A model generated the notes under the pieces. That model saw only the letters and a list, made by a program, of their open reading frames with translations. It had not been told where the DNA came from and did not search any database. Below, piece after piece: positions 23,921-30,078 of a stretch of 39,189 nucleotides of DNA. The position numbers were made by a program, and so were the translations under genes. Location of the stretch: positions 1-39,189 of the forward strand of contig PMUI01000046.1 of the NCBI GenBank assembly GCA_003166955.1. Direction: 5' to 3'. Position 1 is the stretch's first letter; the number at the start of each line of letters is the position of its first letter. The stretch comes from Acidobacterium sp. GTDB lineage: Bacteria > Acidobacteriota > Terriglobia > Terriglobales > Acidobacteriaceae.

Positions 23921-24868
23921 CTATTTGGGCGGCGGTTCGGCTTTGAGCATCTGGATGGCCTGGTGGTAGTCGAGGTTGGGCGGGACGGGGGCGTAGTGGG
24001 CCATCTCTTCGGTGAGATGGACCTTGAGGGTTTTGACGAGGAAGGCCTTGCCGGTGAAGTTGAGTTTCATGCGGGAGAGCTCCCAGTCGTTGGGGGCCAT
24101 CTGGGTTTGCTCGAGGAAGACGGTGCCGCCTTTGTCGAGATGGCCGACGATGCCCCAGCCGAAATCGACGTCGGTGATGAGGTGAGCGTTGAGGCTGGTG
24201 AGGCGCTCCTGGGCGGTCTCGATGAGGACCTCGCCTTCCATGCCGCGGAGGATCTTCGCTTCGATGTCGGGCGGTTCCCAGTTGGGATTGGGCTTGAAGG
24301 TGAGGTGATAGCACTGCGATGATGCGGGCGCGGAATCGGAGGACTGGGCAACGGATTGGACGCCGGGGATCGGGATGGTCGGAGGTGTGTTGACCGCGCA
24401 GGGGACGGTCGAGTCATAGTGGTAGATGAAAGCGTCGGGGAGCATGCGCATGAGCTTGTTGGCGCGGGCGGTGTCTTCCTGCTCGTGTTTGCGGCGATGC
24501 TCCTGGAGGTCGGGGTGAGCATCGAGGTCGTCGAGGCGGTCGATCTGGGCCTGATGCATTTCGGGGTTAAGAGGCGCGCCGCTGGCAGCGATGGCGAAGG
24601 AGACGTCGCCCTGGCGGGTTTCGATGATCTCCTGGATGAAGTCGCGCCGGTCGTCTTTGCGGTGGAGAACGAAGCGCTGGGGATGGTGGGCGGCTGCGGC
24701 GGCCATGTGATTGGCGACGGCGCGGCGGACGAGGGCTGCCGCATCGGTGGCGGGCGAGGGCTCAGACTGGGCGGAGCCGCTGGTAAGAAAAAGTAGCAGG
24801 AGGACGGCGGCGCAGGCCGCCGGGAGCGGCAGGCTGCGGCGCGGATTGTGGTCTGAGGATCGAGCCAT
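23921..24868 (-). CDS. Exported protein of unknown function
   Basis: Not recognised as a named family. The 315-residue product has an N-terminal signal peptide (about 1-34, PAACAAVLLLLFLTSGSAQ). The mature part has a helical charged stretch (QEHRRKHEQEDTARANKLMRMLPDAF), two Cys near residues 157 and 186 that could pair, and a beta-rich C-terminal half (LTFKPNPNWEPPD, GEVLIETAQERLTSLNAHL, VDFGWGIVGHLDKGGTVFLEQ), which recalls the layout of secreted lipoprotein-binding or outer-membrane-assembly beta proteins. No clear ribosome site is seen at the ATG. A minus-strand TATAAA (24966-24961) could be the -10. It is divergent from the next exported protein. Confidence 0.75.
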   Translation of the reverse strand: MARSSDHNPRRSLPLPAACAAVLLLLFLTSGSAQSEPSPATDAAALVRRAVANHMAAAAAHHPQRFVLHRKDDRRDFIQEIIETRQGDVSFAIAASGAPLNPEMHQAQIDRLDDLDAHPDLQEHRRKHEQEDTARANKLMRMLPDAFIYHYDSTVPCAVNTPPTIPIPGVQSVAQSSDSAPASSQCYHLTFKPNPNWEPPDIEAKILRGMEGEVLIETAQERLTSLNAHLITDVDFGWGIVGHLDKGGTVFLEQTQMAPNDWELSRMKLNFTGKAFLVKTLKVHLTEEMAHYAPVPPNLDYHQAIQMLKAEPPPK

Positions 24869-25026
24869 CGTGTAACGGCAACTGGAGAGATGACGCGGGG
24901 CTGCCGGAAGTGGCCTGTCGCGCCGCCCGTTTGCGGTTGAGCGATTGTGGTCTCTGATCCTTTATAGACGAGCGGCAGAGGGTTGAAGTTAGGAGAAGGT
25001 GCTTTCGGGGGCGGGGGGGTCTCCGT

Positions 25027-25032
25027 TAAAAT
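25027..25032 (+). promoter_or_regulatory. -10 element (TAAAAT) next to the start codon
   Basis: TAAAAT ends 7 nt before the ATG at 25040. Transcription would begin at or within 1-2 nt of the start codon, giving a leaderless mRNA. No Shine-Dalgarno is present in the intervening bases. Confidence 0.45.
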
Positions 25033-25039
25033 TGCTGGC

Positions 25040-25528
25040 ATGAGCCGTATAGTTGTTCGTCGTGGGCTGCCGGTGCTGGCGGTCGTTTTAGGGATGGTTT
25101 TTGCTGCGCATGCGCAGGAGCAGGGGCGCGGGCGGAAATATAAGCCGCCACCGCCGACCTGCAAGATCACTGTGACGGTGGTGCGGGGCTACAACGGGAA
25201 GCCGCTGGAGAATGCGTCGGTGGTCTTTCATCCGCTGGAGAACGGGAAAGACAAGGGCAACCTGGAGCTGAAGACGAACGAAGACGGCAAGGTGACGATT
25301 GACGTGATTCCGGTGGGGGACGGGTTGCGGCTGCAGGTGCTGGCGCCGGGTTTTCAGACTTACGGGAATGATTACGAATTGCCCAACGACACGAAGGAAA
25401 TTGAGGTGAAACTGCAGCGGCCGCAGAAGCAGTACTCGATCTATGAGGCTCACCCGGACCAGAACGGGCAGGGGACGGATAAGCCACAGGACCAGAAGCC
25501 GCAGACGGAACAGAAGCCTCCGCAGTGA
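25040..25528 (+). CDS. Exported protein with carboxypeptidase-regulatory-like domain
   Basis: A small secreted or periplasmic protein of unknown role. The 162-residue product has a signal peptide (about 1-25, VLAVVLGMVFAAHAQ), a basic Pro-rich stretch (GRGRKYKPPPP), and one beta-sandwich domain (about 38-118) with the pattern KITVTVVRGYNGKPLENASVVFHP, TNEDGKVTIDVIPVG and LRLQVLAPGFQTYGNDYEL. Such domains are frequent accessory units in Acidobacteriota and Bacteroidota exported proteins. The C-terminal 25 residues are Gln/Pro/Lys-rich and disordered. The ATG at 25040 is chosen for the signal peptide and the -10 at 25027. vapBC follows after 22 nt. Confidence 0.8.
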   Translation: MSRIVVRRGLPVLAVVLGMVFAAHAQEQGRGRKYKPPPPTCKITVTVVRGYNGKPLENASVVFHPLENGKDKGNLELKTNEDGKVTIDVIPVGDGLRLQVLAPGFQTYGNDYELPNDTKEIEVKLQRPQKQYSIYEAHPDQNGQGTDKPQDQKPQTEQKPPQ

Positions 25529-25533
25529 GGGGC

Positions 25534-25550
25534 GATGTATAATATACATC
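25534..25550 (+). promoter_or_regulatory. vapBC promoter/operator palindrome with embedded TATAAT
   Basis: GATGTATAATATACATC is an inverted repeat with 8-bp arms around one central base. It contains a consensus -10 (TATAAT, 25538-25543) whose expected start site is the GTG of vapB. No -35 was found. The site is well placed for autorepression by the VapBC complex. Confidence 0.75.
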
Positions 25551-25808
25551 GTGAAACGAACCCAGCTTTATCTCGACGACGATCTATGGAACGCCTTGCA
25601 CGAGCACGCTCGTCGAGAGCAGACGACGATTTCGGAACTGGTGCGTCGCGCTGCGCGAGATCGATATCTTGGAAATCGGGAAGAACGGGCGCGCGCGATG
25701 AAAGCCATCGTGGGGATGTGGGCGGATCGGCCTGAGTTCTCAGATCCCGAAGCGTATGTGAGGAAGATGCGGCAGGATGATCGTCTCGAGAGGCTGAGGC
25801 GTTCATGA
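25551..25808 (+). CDS. vapB: VapB-type ribbon-helix-helix antitoxin
   Basis: Antitoxin and autorepressor for the PIN toxin encoded next. The 85-residue product begins with a ribbon-helix-helix domain (KRTQLYLDDDLWNALHEHARREQTTISELVRRAARDRYL, quoted from its two halves) of CopG/MetJ type, followed by a C-terminal toxin-binding helix rich in Arg/Asp (PEAYVRKMRQDDRLERL). The GTG at 25551 is used because the domain begins there and it lies right after the palindrome; no ATG is available before the beta strand. It overlaps vapC by ATGA. Confidence 0.88.
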   Translation: MKRTQLYLDDDLWNALHEHARREQTTISELVRRAARDRYLGNREERARAMKAIVGMWADRPEFSDPEAYVRKMRQDDRLERLRRS

Positions 25809-26179
25809 CGGTGCTGGTTGATTCTGACGTGCTGATCGAGGTCACGCGAAAAAGAAACAGCGAGATCCTTTCGCGATGGCTGGAACTGGGTGCGTCGGAC
25901 AGAGTGCTGATGTATTCTCCTGTGACTGCGGCCGAACTATGGGCAGGAGTTTTGCCTCGCGAAGAGAAGCTGCTGCGGGATTTGTTCCAGGCGCTGCAAT
26001 GCGCCCCCATTGATGAGGCGGTAGGAATCAGGGCAGGAGGCTATCTGCGGAAATACCAGCGCAGCCATAGCGTTCAGATGGGCGATGCGCTGATTGCGGC
26101 ATCGACGGTCCAGAACGAAGCGGCGCTTTGGACACGAAACCGGAAGCATTTCCCGATGAAGGAACTGGAGTTCTTCTGA
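25805..26179 (+). CDS. vapC: VapC-type PIN-domain ribonuclease toxin
   Basis: Metal-dependent endoribonuclease of the PIN family, commonly directed at tRNA or rRNA. The 124-residue product carries the acidic residues Asp6 (MTVLVDSDVL), Glu44 (TAAELWAG) and Asp94 (VQMGDALIAAS), with Asn112 in WTRNRKHF as the fourth conserved position. It overlaps vapB by four nucleotides (ATGA), so translation is coupled. The target is not predictable from this sequence. Confidence 0.92.
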   Translation: MTVLVDSDVLIEVTRKRNSEILSRWLELGASDRVLMYSPVTAAELWAGVLPREEKLLRDLFQALQCAPIDEAVGIRAGGYLRKYQRSHSVQMGDALIAASTVQNEAALWTRNRKHFPMKELEFF

Positions 26180-26228
26180 AGTAACGAGGGACCGCTGCCG
26201 CGCCGAGAATTCCCTCTGGCGGAGCGGC

Positions 26229-26234
26229 TATTCT
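26229..26234 (+). promoter_or_regulatory. -10 element (TATTCT) next to the dinG start codon
   Basis: TATTCT ends 8 nt before the GTG start and sits in GGCTATTCTGA, close to the GGCTATACTGA of the parvulin promoter. It predicts a start site within 1-2 nt of the GTG. No Shine-Dalgarno is visible. Confidence 0.45.
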
Positions 26235-26242
26235 GAAGTAGC

Positions 26243-28246
26243 GTGTCTTCCACCCAACAAACGGCTTCTTCGCTGCCATCGCTGCATGATTTTTTTGCGC
26301 CGGGGGGCGTGCTGTCGCGGTCGGCGCTGCCTTATGAGTTTCGGCGGGGGCAGCTGGAGATGGCGCAGGCGGTGGAGCGCGCGCTGACCGATCAGCGGCA
26401 CCTGATTGTCGAAGCAGGGACGGGGACGGGGAAGACACTGGCGTATCTGCTGCCGGCGCTGCGGCGGTGCGCGGCGACCGGACATCGGGTGATTATTTCG
26501 ACAGGCACGAAGAATCTGCAGGAGCAGTTGTTCTTTAAGGATGTGCCGTTTCTGGAGTCGCTGCTGGGGCCGCTGCGCGTTTGCTACATGAAGGGGCGGG
26601 CGAACTATTTGTGCCGGCACAAGCTGTTCGCGCTGCGGAATCAGCCGATTTTGTCGGGGTTGGAAGAGATTTCGCAGTATCAGGCGATTGCGGAGTGGGA
26701 GAAGACGACCGAGACCGGGGATCGGGTGGAGATCGACGATCTGCCGGAGGCGAGCGCGGTGTGGTCGAAGCTCGATGCGCGGAGCGAGGCGTGTCTGGGG
26801 CAGACTTGCCCGGATTACGGGCGGTGTTTCATCACGGAAATGCGGCGGCGCGCGGCGGAGAGCGATGTGGTGATCGTGAATCATCATCTGTTCTTTGCGG
26901 ACATGGCGATCCGGCAGCAGGCGGGCGGGGCGCCGGATGCGGGTGTGTTGCCTGAGGCTGGGGTGGTGATTTTCGACGAGGCGCATGAGCTGGAGGATGT
27001 GGCGTCGAGTTATTTCGGGATCAGCCTGAGCAATTTGAAGTTTGAGGATCTGGCGCGGGATGTGGAGTCGCTGCTGCGGGCGCAGGGCGAGCTGAAGGCG
27101 GAAGTAGTGACGGCGGCGCAGATGATCCGGGAACGGGCTCGGCTGTTTTTTGGTGCTCTGCCGGCGCGAATGAATGTGAAAGGCGGCGGGCTCGAAACTC
27201 GGGGCGAGGGGCGGATGCCGTTCACGAATCGTGAGGAGTTTCTGGAGCAGCAAGGGGATGTGTATTTGGGGCTGCTGAACGCGCTGCATCGGATGGAAGG
27301 CGAGCTGGAGAGGCTGAAGGGCGCGGAGGAATCGCAGCCGTTGCGGCGACGTACAGGGATGGTGAGGGAGCAGCTAAAGTTTCTGATGGAGTCGGAGGAT
27401 CGCAACACTGTCTTTTGGCTGGAACGGCGGAGCGGCCGGCAGATGAGCACGCACTTGCAGGCCACGCCGATCGATGTTTCGGACCTGCTGCGGGAGCTGT
27501 TGTTCAGTGTGTTCCCCAGTGTCGTGCTGACTTCGGCGACCCTGACGGTGCAGGGAGGGTTTGCGCACATCGAGAAGCGGCTGGGGCTCGACGAGCCTCG
27601 GGAGCTGGTGGTGCCGTCGCACTTCAAGTATCAGCAACAGGCACTTTTGTATCTGCCGCCGGAGATGCCCGATCCGCGGGAGCCGGCGTTTCAGGATGCG
27701 GCGGCGCGGCGGATCCGGCAGATGCTGGAGATCACGCGGGGGCGTGCGTTTTGTTTGTTCACCAGCTACGCGCAGATGCGAGAACTGTATGAGCGGCTGC
27801 TGGTGGAGGTGGGGTATCCACTGTTGCTGCAGGGGACGGCGCCAAAGAAGGCGCTGCTGGAGGAGTTTCGGACGACGCCGAATGCGGTGCTGTTTGGGAC
27901 GTCGAGTTTTTGGCAGGGCGTGGATGTGCAGGGCGAGGCGCTGAGCTGTGTGATCGTGGACCGGTTGCCGTTTGCGGTGCCGACCGATCCTGTGGTGCAG
28001 GCGCGGATGCGGGCGATTGAGGAGGCGGGTGGGAGTCCGTTCTTCGATTACCAGGTGCCGTCGGCGGTGATCACGCTGAAGCAAGGATTTGGGCGGCTGA
28101 TCCGTTCGCTGGACGATCGCGGGGTGCTGATGCTGCTCGATCCGCGATTGGAGCGGCAGCGGTATGGAAGGATTTTTTTGGAAAGCCTGCCGCCTTATCG
28201 GATCACGCAGAATATTGGGGATGTGGAGGAGTTTTTTAGCCGGTAG
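26243..28246 (+). CDS. dinG: DinG-type ATP-dependent DNA helicase with 4Fe-4S motif
   Basis: XPD/Rad3-like superfamily 2 helicase, 5'-3', that resolves R-loops, D-loops and replication-transcription conflicts in E. coli. The 667-residue product has Walker A AGTGTGKT (58-65), motif Ia STGTKNLQEQL, four cysteines for the cluster (Cys124, Cys184, Cys189, Cys195), DEAH (245-248), and C-terminal motifs TSATLTVQGGF, FTSYAQM, GTSSFWQGVDVQG and QGFGRLIRSLDDRG. The GTG start follows a -10-like box and lacks a ribosome site. The stop TAG lies in a 7-nt repeat. It is located between toxin-antitoxin pairs, though DinG is a general repair function. Confidence 0.93.
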   Translation: MSSTQQTASSLPSLHDFFAPGGVLSRSALPYEFRRGQLEMAQAVERALTDQRHLIVEAGTGTGKTLAYLLPALRRCAATGHRVIISTGTKNLQEQLFFKDVPFLESLLGPLRVCYMKGRANYLCRHKLFALRNQPILSGLEEISQYQAIAEWEKTTETGDRVEIDDLPEASAVWSKLDARSEACLGQTCPDYGRCFITEMRRRAAESDVVIVNHHLFFADMAIRQQAGGAPDAGVLPEAGVVIFDEAHELEDVASSYFGISLSNLKFEDLARDVESLLRAQGELKAEVVTAAQMIRERARLFFGALPARMNVKGGGLETRGEGRMPFTNREEFLEQQGDVYLGLLNALHRMEGELERLKGAEESQPLRRRTGMVREQLKFLMESEDRNTVFWLERRSGRQMSTHLQATPIDVSDLLRELLFSVFPSVVLTSATLTVQGGFAHIEKRLGLDEPRELVVPSHFKYQQQALLYLPPEMPDPREPAFQDAAARRIRQMLEITRGRAFCLFTSYAQMRELYERLLVEVGYPLLLQGTAPKKALLEEFRTTPNAVLFGTSSFWQGVDVQGEALSCVIVDRLPFAVPTDPVVQARMRAIEEAGGSPFFDYQVPSAVITLKQGFGRLIRSLDDRGVLMLLDPRLERQRYGRIFLESLPPYRITQNIGDVEEFFSR

Positions 28247-28283
28247 TCGGTGGCCGGTAGCCTGTAGCCGGGAGCCGGTTCCG
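28241..28283. repeat. 7-nt repeat that includes the dinG stop codon
   Basis: Units CGGTAGT, CGGTGGC, CGGTAGC, CTGTAGC, CGGGAGC and CGGTTCC. The first unit supplies the last codon and stop (CGG-TAG) of dinG. It fills the convergent gap to parE. Confidence 0.75.
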
Positions 28284-28293
28284 GTGATCGTGC

Positions 28294-28593
28294 TTACTGC
28301 CGCAACAGGGCTTCGATATCCCGGCTGCCACGGAATACGTGGAGGATCAGCACATCGTTTTGATGGACGCGGTAGATGATGACATATTGGCCGACAGCAA
28401 AACTATGTAAGCCGGGGCGCAGATCCGCATCGCGCTGGCGTCCGATGTGTGGGTGGCGGCCCAAAAGCAGGAAGCTATCGGTGATGGAATCGATGAGCCG
28501 GTCTGCGATCTCGAGGCTGCCGCTTTCTTTGGCAACGTAATACCATATGTTGTCGAGCTCGGCTTCGGCTTCTGGAGAGAGGCGATGAACCAT
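28294..28593 (-). CDS. parE: ParE/RelE-superfamily toxin
   Basis: Type II toxin; ParE members inhibit DNA gyrase, RelE members cut mRNA on the ribosome. The 99-residue product shows the ParE pattern: N-terminal LSPEAEAELDNIWYYVAKESGS, helix ADRLIDSITDSFLLLGRHPHIGRQRDADLRPGLHSFAVGQYVIIYRV (as parts) and C-terminal LILHVFRGSRDIEALL. The RPGLHSF-x(5)-VIIYRV layout favours ParE over RelE. It lies 15 nt after its antitoxin. Confidence 0.88.
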   Translation of the reverse strand: MVHRLSPEAEAELDNIWYYVAKESGSLEIADRLIDSITDSFLLLGRHPHIGRQRDADLRPGLHSFAVGQYVIIYRVHQNDVLILHVFRGSRDIEALLRQ

Positions 28594-28608
28594 CAGAAGG
28601 GGTGATGG

Positions 28609-28875
28609 CTACTCAGCGGCGAGGCGACTGCGGCCACGCTGTTTCACTTCGTCAGCCAGTTGCCGCATGGAATCCTGCGTGATCTCGCGGCCCTCGCCGC
28701 GTGCGATGGAGGCGTCTGCCAGATCAACGGCCGTCAGAATCTCCGCACGGGTGCGCTCGCGCTCTTCCCACAGGGAAAGAGCTTCGTGAACGGCGTCTTC
28801 CTCGCGATGGAGGCGTCCGCTCTCAATGGCCTGGCGGACAAATGCCTTCTGGTCGGGCGTGAGCTGGACTTCCAT
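28609..28875 (-). CDS. parD: ParD-type ribbon-helix-helix antitoxin
   Basis: Antitoxin for the ParE-like toxin. The 88-residue product opens with the ribbon-helix-helix domain (MEVQLTPDQKAFVRQAIESG, then REEDAVHEALSLWEERERTRAE) and ends in an acidic-to-basic helical tail that would wrap the toxin. The ATG at 28875 is selected because it starts the domain; a longer upstream start would be encoded by the promoter. It lacks a Shine-Dalgarno and has a consensus -35. Confidence 0.87.
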   Translation of the reverse strand: MEVQLTPDQKAFVRQAIESGRLHREEDAVHEALSLWEERERTRAEILTAVDLADASIARGEGREITQDSMRQLADEVKQRGRSRLAAE

Positions 28876-28884
28876 ACGGTTTTT

Positions 28885-28913
28885 AGCGTAGGTGGGTGGG
28901 GGGCCGGTGTCAA
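28885..28913 (-). promoter_or_regulatory. parDE promoter (TTGACA, 17-nt spacer, TACGCT)
   Basis: Minus-strand TTGACA (28913-28908) is a perfect -35. TACGCT (28890-28885) follows at 17 nt. The start site near 28878 would leave about three bases before the ATG. No clear palindrome was found, unlike at the other two toxin-antitoxin loci. Confidence 0.6.
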
Positions 28914-28940
28914 TTCCGGGTACGGGGCACAGGGAGGCTG

Positions 28941-29095
28941 AACACACACCCCCACTCTAATGTGCGAAGAGCGCGCGAACCAGGGGGTAGCCGGTAGCTT
29001 GCAACTGATGGCGATCACTGGTGACGAAATGCGGCGCGCGCTTTGCGCGCTCCCCACATCCCAACGCCTGGGATGTGGGGCACCCGACGCCAAGG
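28941..29095. repeat. Composite repeat block: diverged palindrome, heptamer tract, 12-bp-stem hairpin
   Basis: Part of a 402-bp gene-free stretch (28876-29277). First comes a decayed palindrome (CCCCCACTCTAATGTGCG, then GCGCGCGAACCAGGGGGT). Next are heptamers GGTAGCC, GGTAGCT and TGCAACT. A GCGCGC-TTT-GCGCGC hairpin (29036-29050) precedes CCCCACATCCCA-ACGCC-TGGGATGTGGGG (29052-29080), a perfect 12-bp stem, which is followed by CACCC as in the other palindromes. Confidence 0.65.
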
Positions 29096-29161
29096 TGCGT
29101 TAAATGACGCAGGGTTGCGGGCTGGTGACGCATCTCACAATGCTTCGCGCAGGGTGCGTCA
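29096..29161 (+). promoter_or_regulatory. Possible enhancer sites upstream of the sigma-54 promoter
   Basis: The heptamer TGACGCA occurs directly at 29105-29111 and 29126-29132 and inverted (TGCGTCA) at 29155-29161. The first copy also forms TGCGT-TAAATG-ACGCA (29096-29111). They lie about 86-150 bp before the predicted start site, the usual distance for sigma-54 activator binding. Confidence 0.4.
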
Positions 29162-29185
29162 ACGGTGATGCAGAACACGAAGACG

Positions 29186-29201
29186 CGTGATATCAATCAC
29201 A
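29186..29201 (+). promoter_or_regulatory. Crp/Fnr-like operator
   Basis: CGTGATATCAATCACA fits GTGA-N6-TCAC, with the right half equal to the Crp consensus. It is centred about 53 bp before the predicted start of the crp/fnr-like gene, so self-regulation is possible. Confidence 0.45.
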
Positions 29202-29220
29202 TGGTGTTGTGAAACGGGTT

Positions 29221-29237
29221 TGGCATGCGCCTTGCAT
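29221..29237 (+). promoter_or_regulatory. Sigma-54 (-24/-12) promoter
   Basis: TGGCATGCGCCTTGCAT matches the RpoN consensus TGGCACG-N4-TTGCW at every position except one (T for C), with exact GG/GC spacing. The predicted start near 29247 leaves a 31-nt leader with AGGAG before the ATG. Confidence 0.75.
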
Positions 29238-29277
29238 AGTCTCTAGGTGTCAATCAACTCCCCAGGAGATCAAGACA

Positions 29278-29976
29278 ATGGAACGCAGCCAAGCATGTAT
29301 GGAGTGTCCGAACCGCGGTAAGCATTTCTTCTGCTGCATGGAAAACGCGGCGCTGGACAAATTCGACTGCATCGGAACGCCGGTGCGGTTCGGCAGTGGA
29401 GCGGTCATCTTCCGCGAAGGCGATAACTGCGGATCGGTGCACGTGCTTTGCTCGGGCCGCGTGAAGCTGTCGGCGACGAGCCGTGAGGGACGGACGCTGA
29501 TCCTGAAGATCGCGCGGGCCGGCGAGGTGCTGGGTCTGTCGGCAGTGCTGGGCGGGCAGCCGTTCGAAGTGACGGCGGAGACCGTGGAGCCGTGCCAGGT
29601 GAAGACCATCCGGCGGCAGGCGCTGCTGGACTTTCTGGATCGCAACCCGGACGCCAGCATGCGCGCGGCGCGCTGCGTGGCTTTGGAATACAAAGCTGCT
29701 TTCAATGAAGTTCGGCGGCTGGCGCTGCCTGCAACGGCGTCGGGACGTGTGGCAAATCTGCTGCTGGACTGGAGCCGGGAACAGGCTCCGGAGCATGCAA
29801 CACAGGGGCGGTGCATGATGCCGCTGACGCACGAAGAGATTGCTTCGATGACGGCAACAACGCGGGAAACGGTCACACGCGTGCTGGGACAATTGAAGCG
29901 GGATCAACTGATTTCCATCCGCGGAGCTGCTCTCACCGTTCTGCAACCTCAGGCGCTGGAAAGGCTCGCGGTTTAA
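29278..29976 (+). CDS. Crp/Fnr-family transcription regulator, cysteine-rich
   Basis: DNA-binding regulator. The 232-residue product has an N-terminal segment with Cys7, Cys10, Cys19, Cys20 and Cys31, a cyclic-nucleotide-binding-type barrel (about 35-125: GSGAVIFREGDNCGSVHVLCSGRVKLSATSREGR read in parts), a dimer helix and a winged helix-turn-helix (MPLTHEEIASMTATTRETVTRVLGQLKRDQLI, about 181-212). The Cys cluster resembles the Fe-S-binding start of FNR but is not spaced as in E. coli FNR, and Cys51, Cys58 and Cys106 are further candidates. A redox or oxygen/NO sensor is likely, though not proven. AGGAG lies 9 nt before the ATG; an earlier GTG (29209) falls inside the promoter and is rejected. 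A strong terminator follows. Confidence 0.9.
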   Translation: MERSQACMECPNRGKHFFCCMENAALDKFDCIGTPVRFGSGAVIFREGDNCGSVHVLCSGRVKLSATSREGRTLILKIARAGEVLGLSAVLGGQPFEVTAETVEPCQVKTIRRQALLDFLDRNPDASMRAARCVALEYKAAFNEVRRLALPATASGRVANLLLDWSREQAPEHATQGRCMMPLTHEEIASMTATTRETVTRVLGQLKRDQLISIRGAALTVLQPQALERLAV

Positions 29977-30036
29977 GTTCAAGGCCCTCCCCCTGGAACT
30001 GTGAAGTTTTCTTGCAGTAGTTGTCATTATTCTTCG

Positions 30037-30066
30037 AGGCAGCCCCAAAGGGCTGCCTCTTTTTAT
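30037..30066 (+). terminator. Intrinsic terminator of the Crp/Fnr gene
   Basis: AGGCAGCCC, loop CAAA, GGGCTGCCT, then CTTTTTATT. The 9-bp stem is perfect. It also insulates the convergent permease gene. Confidence 0.93.
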
Positions 30067-30078
30067 TGGCGCTGAAAG

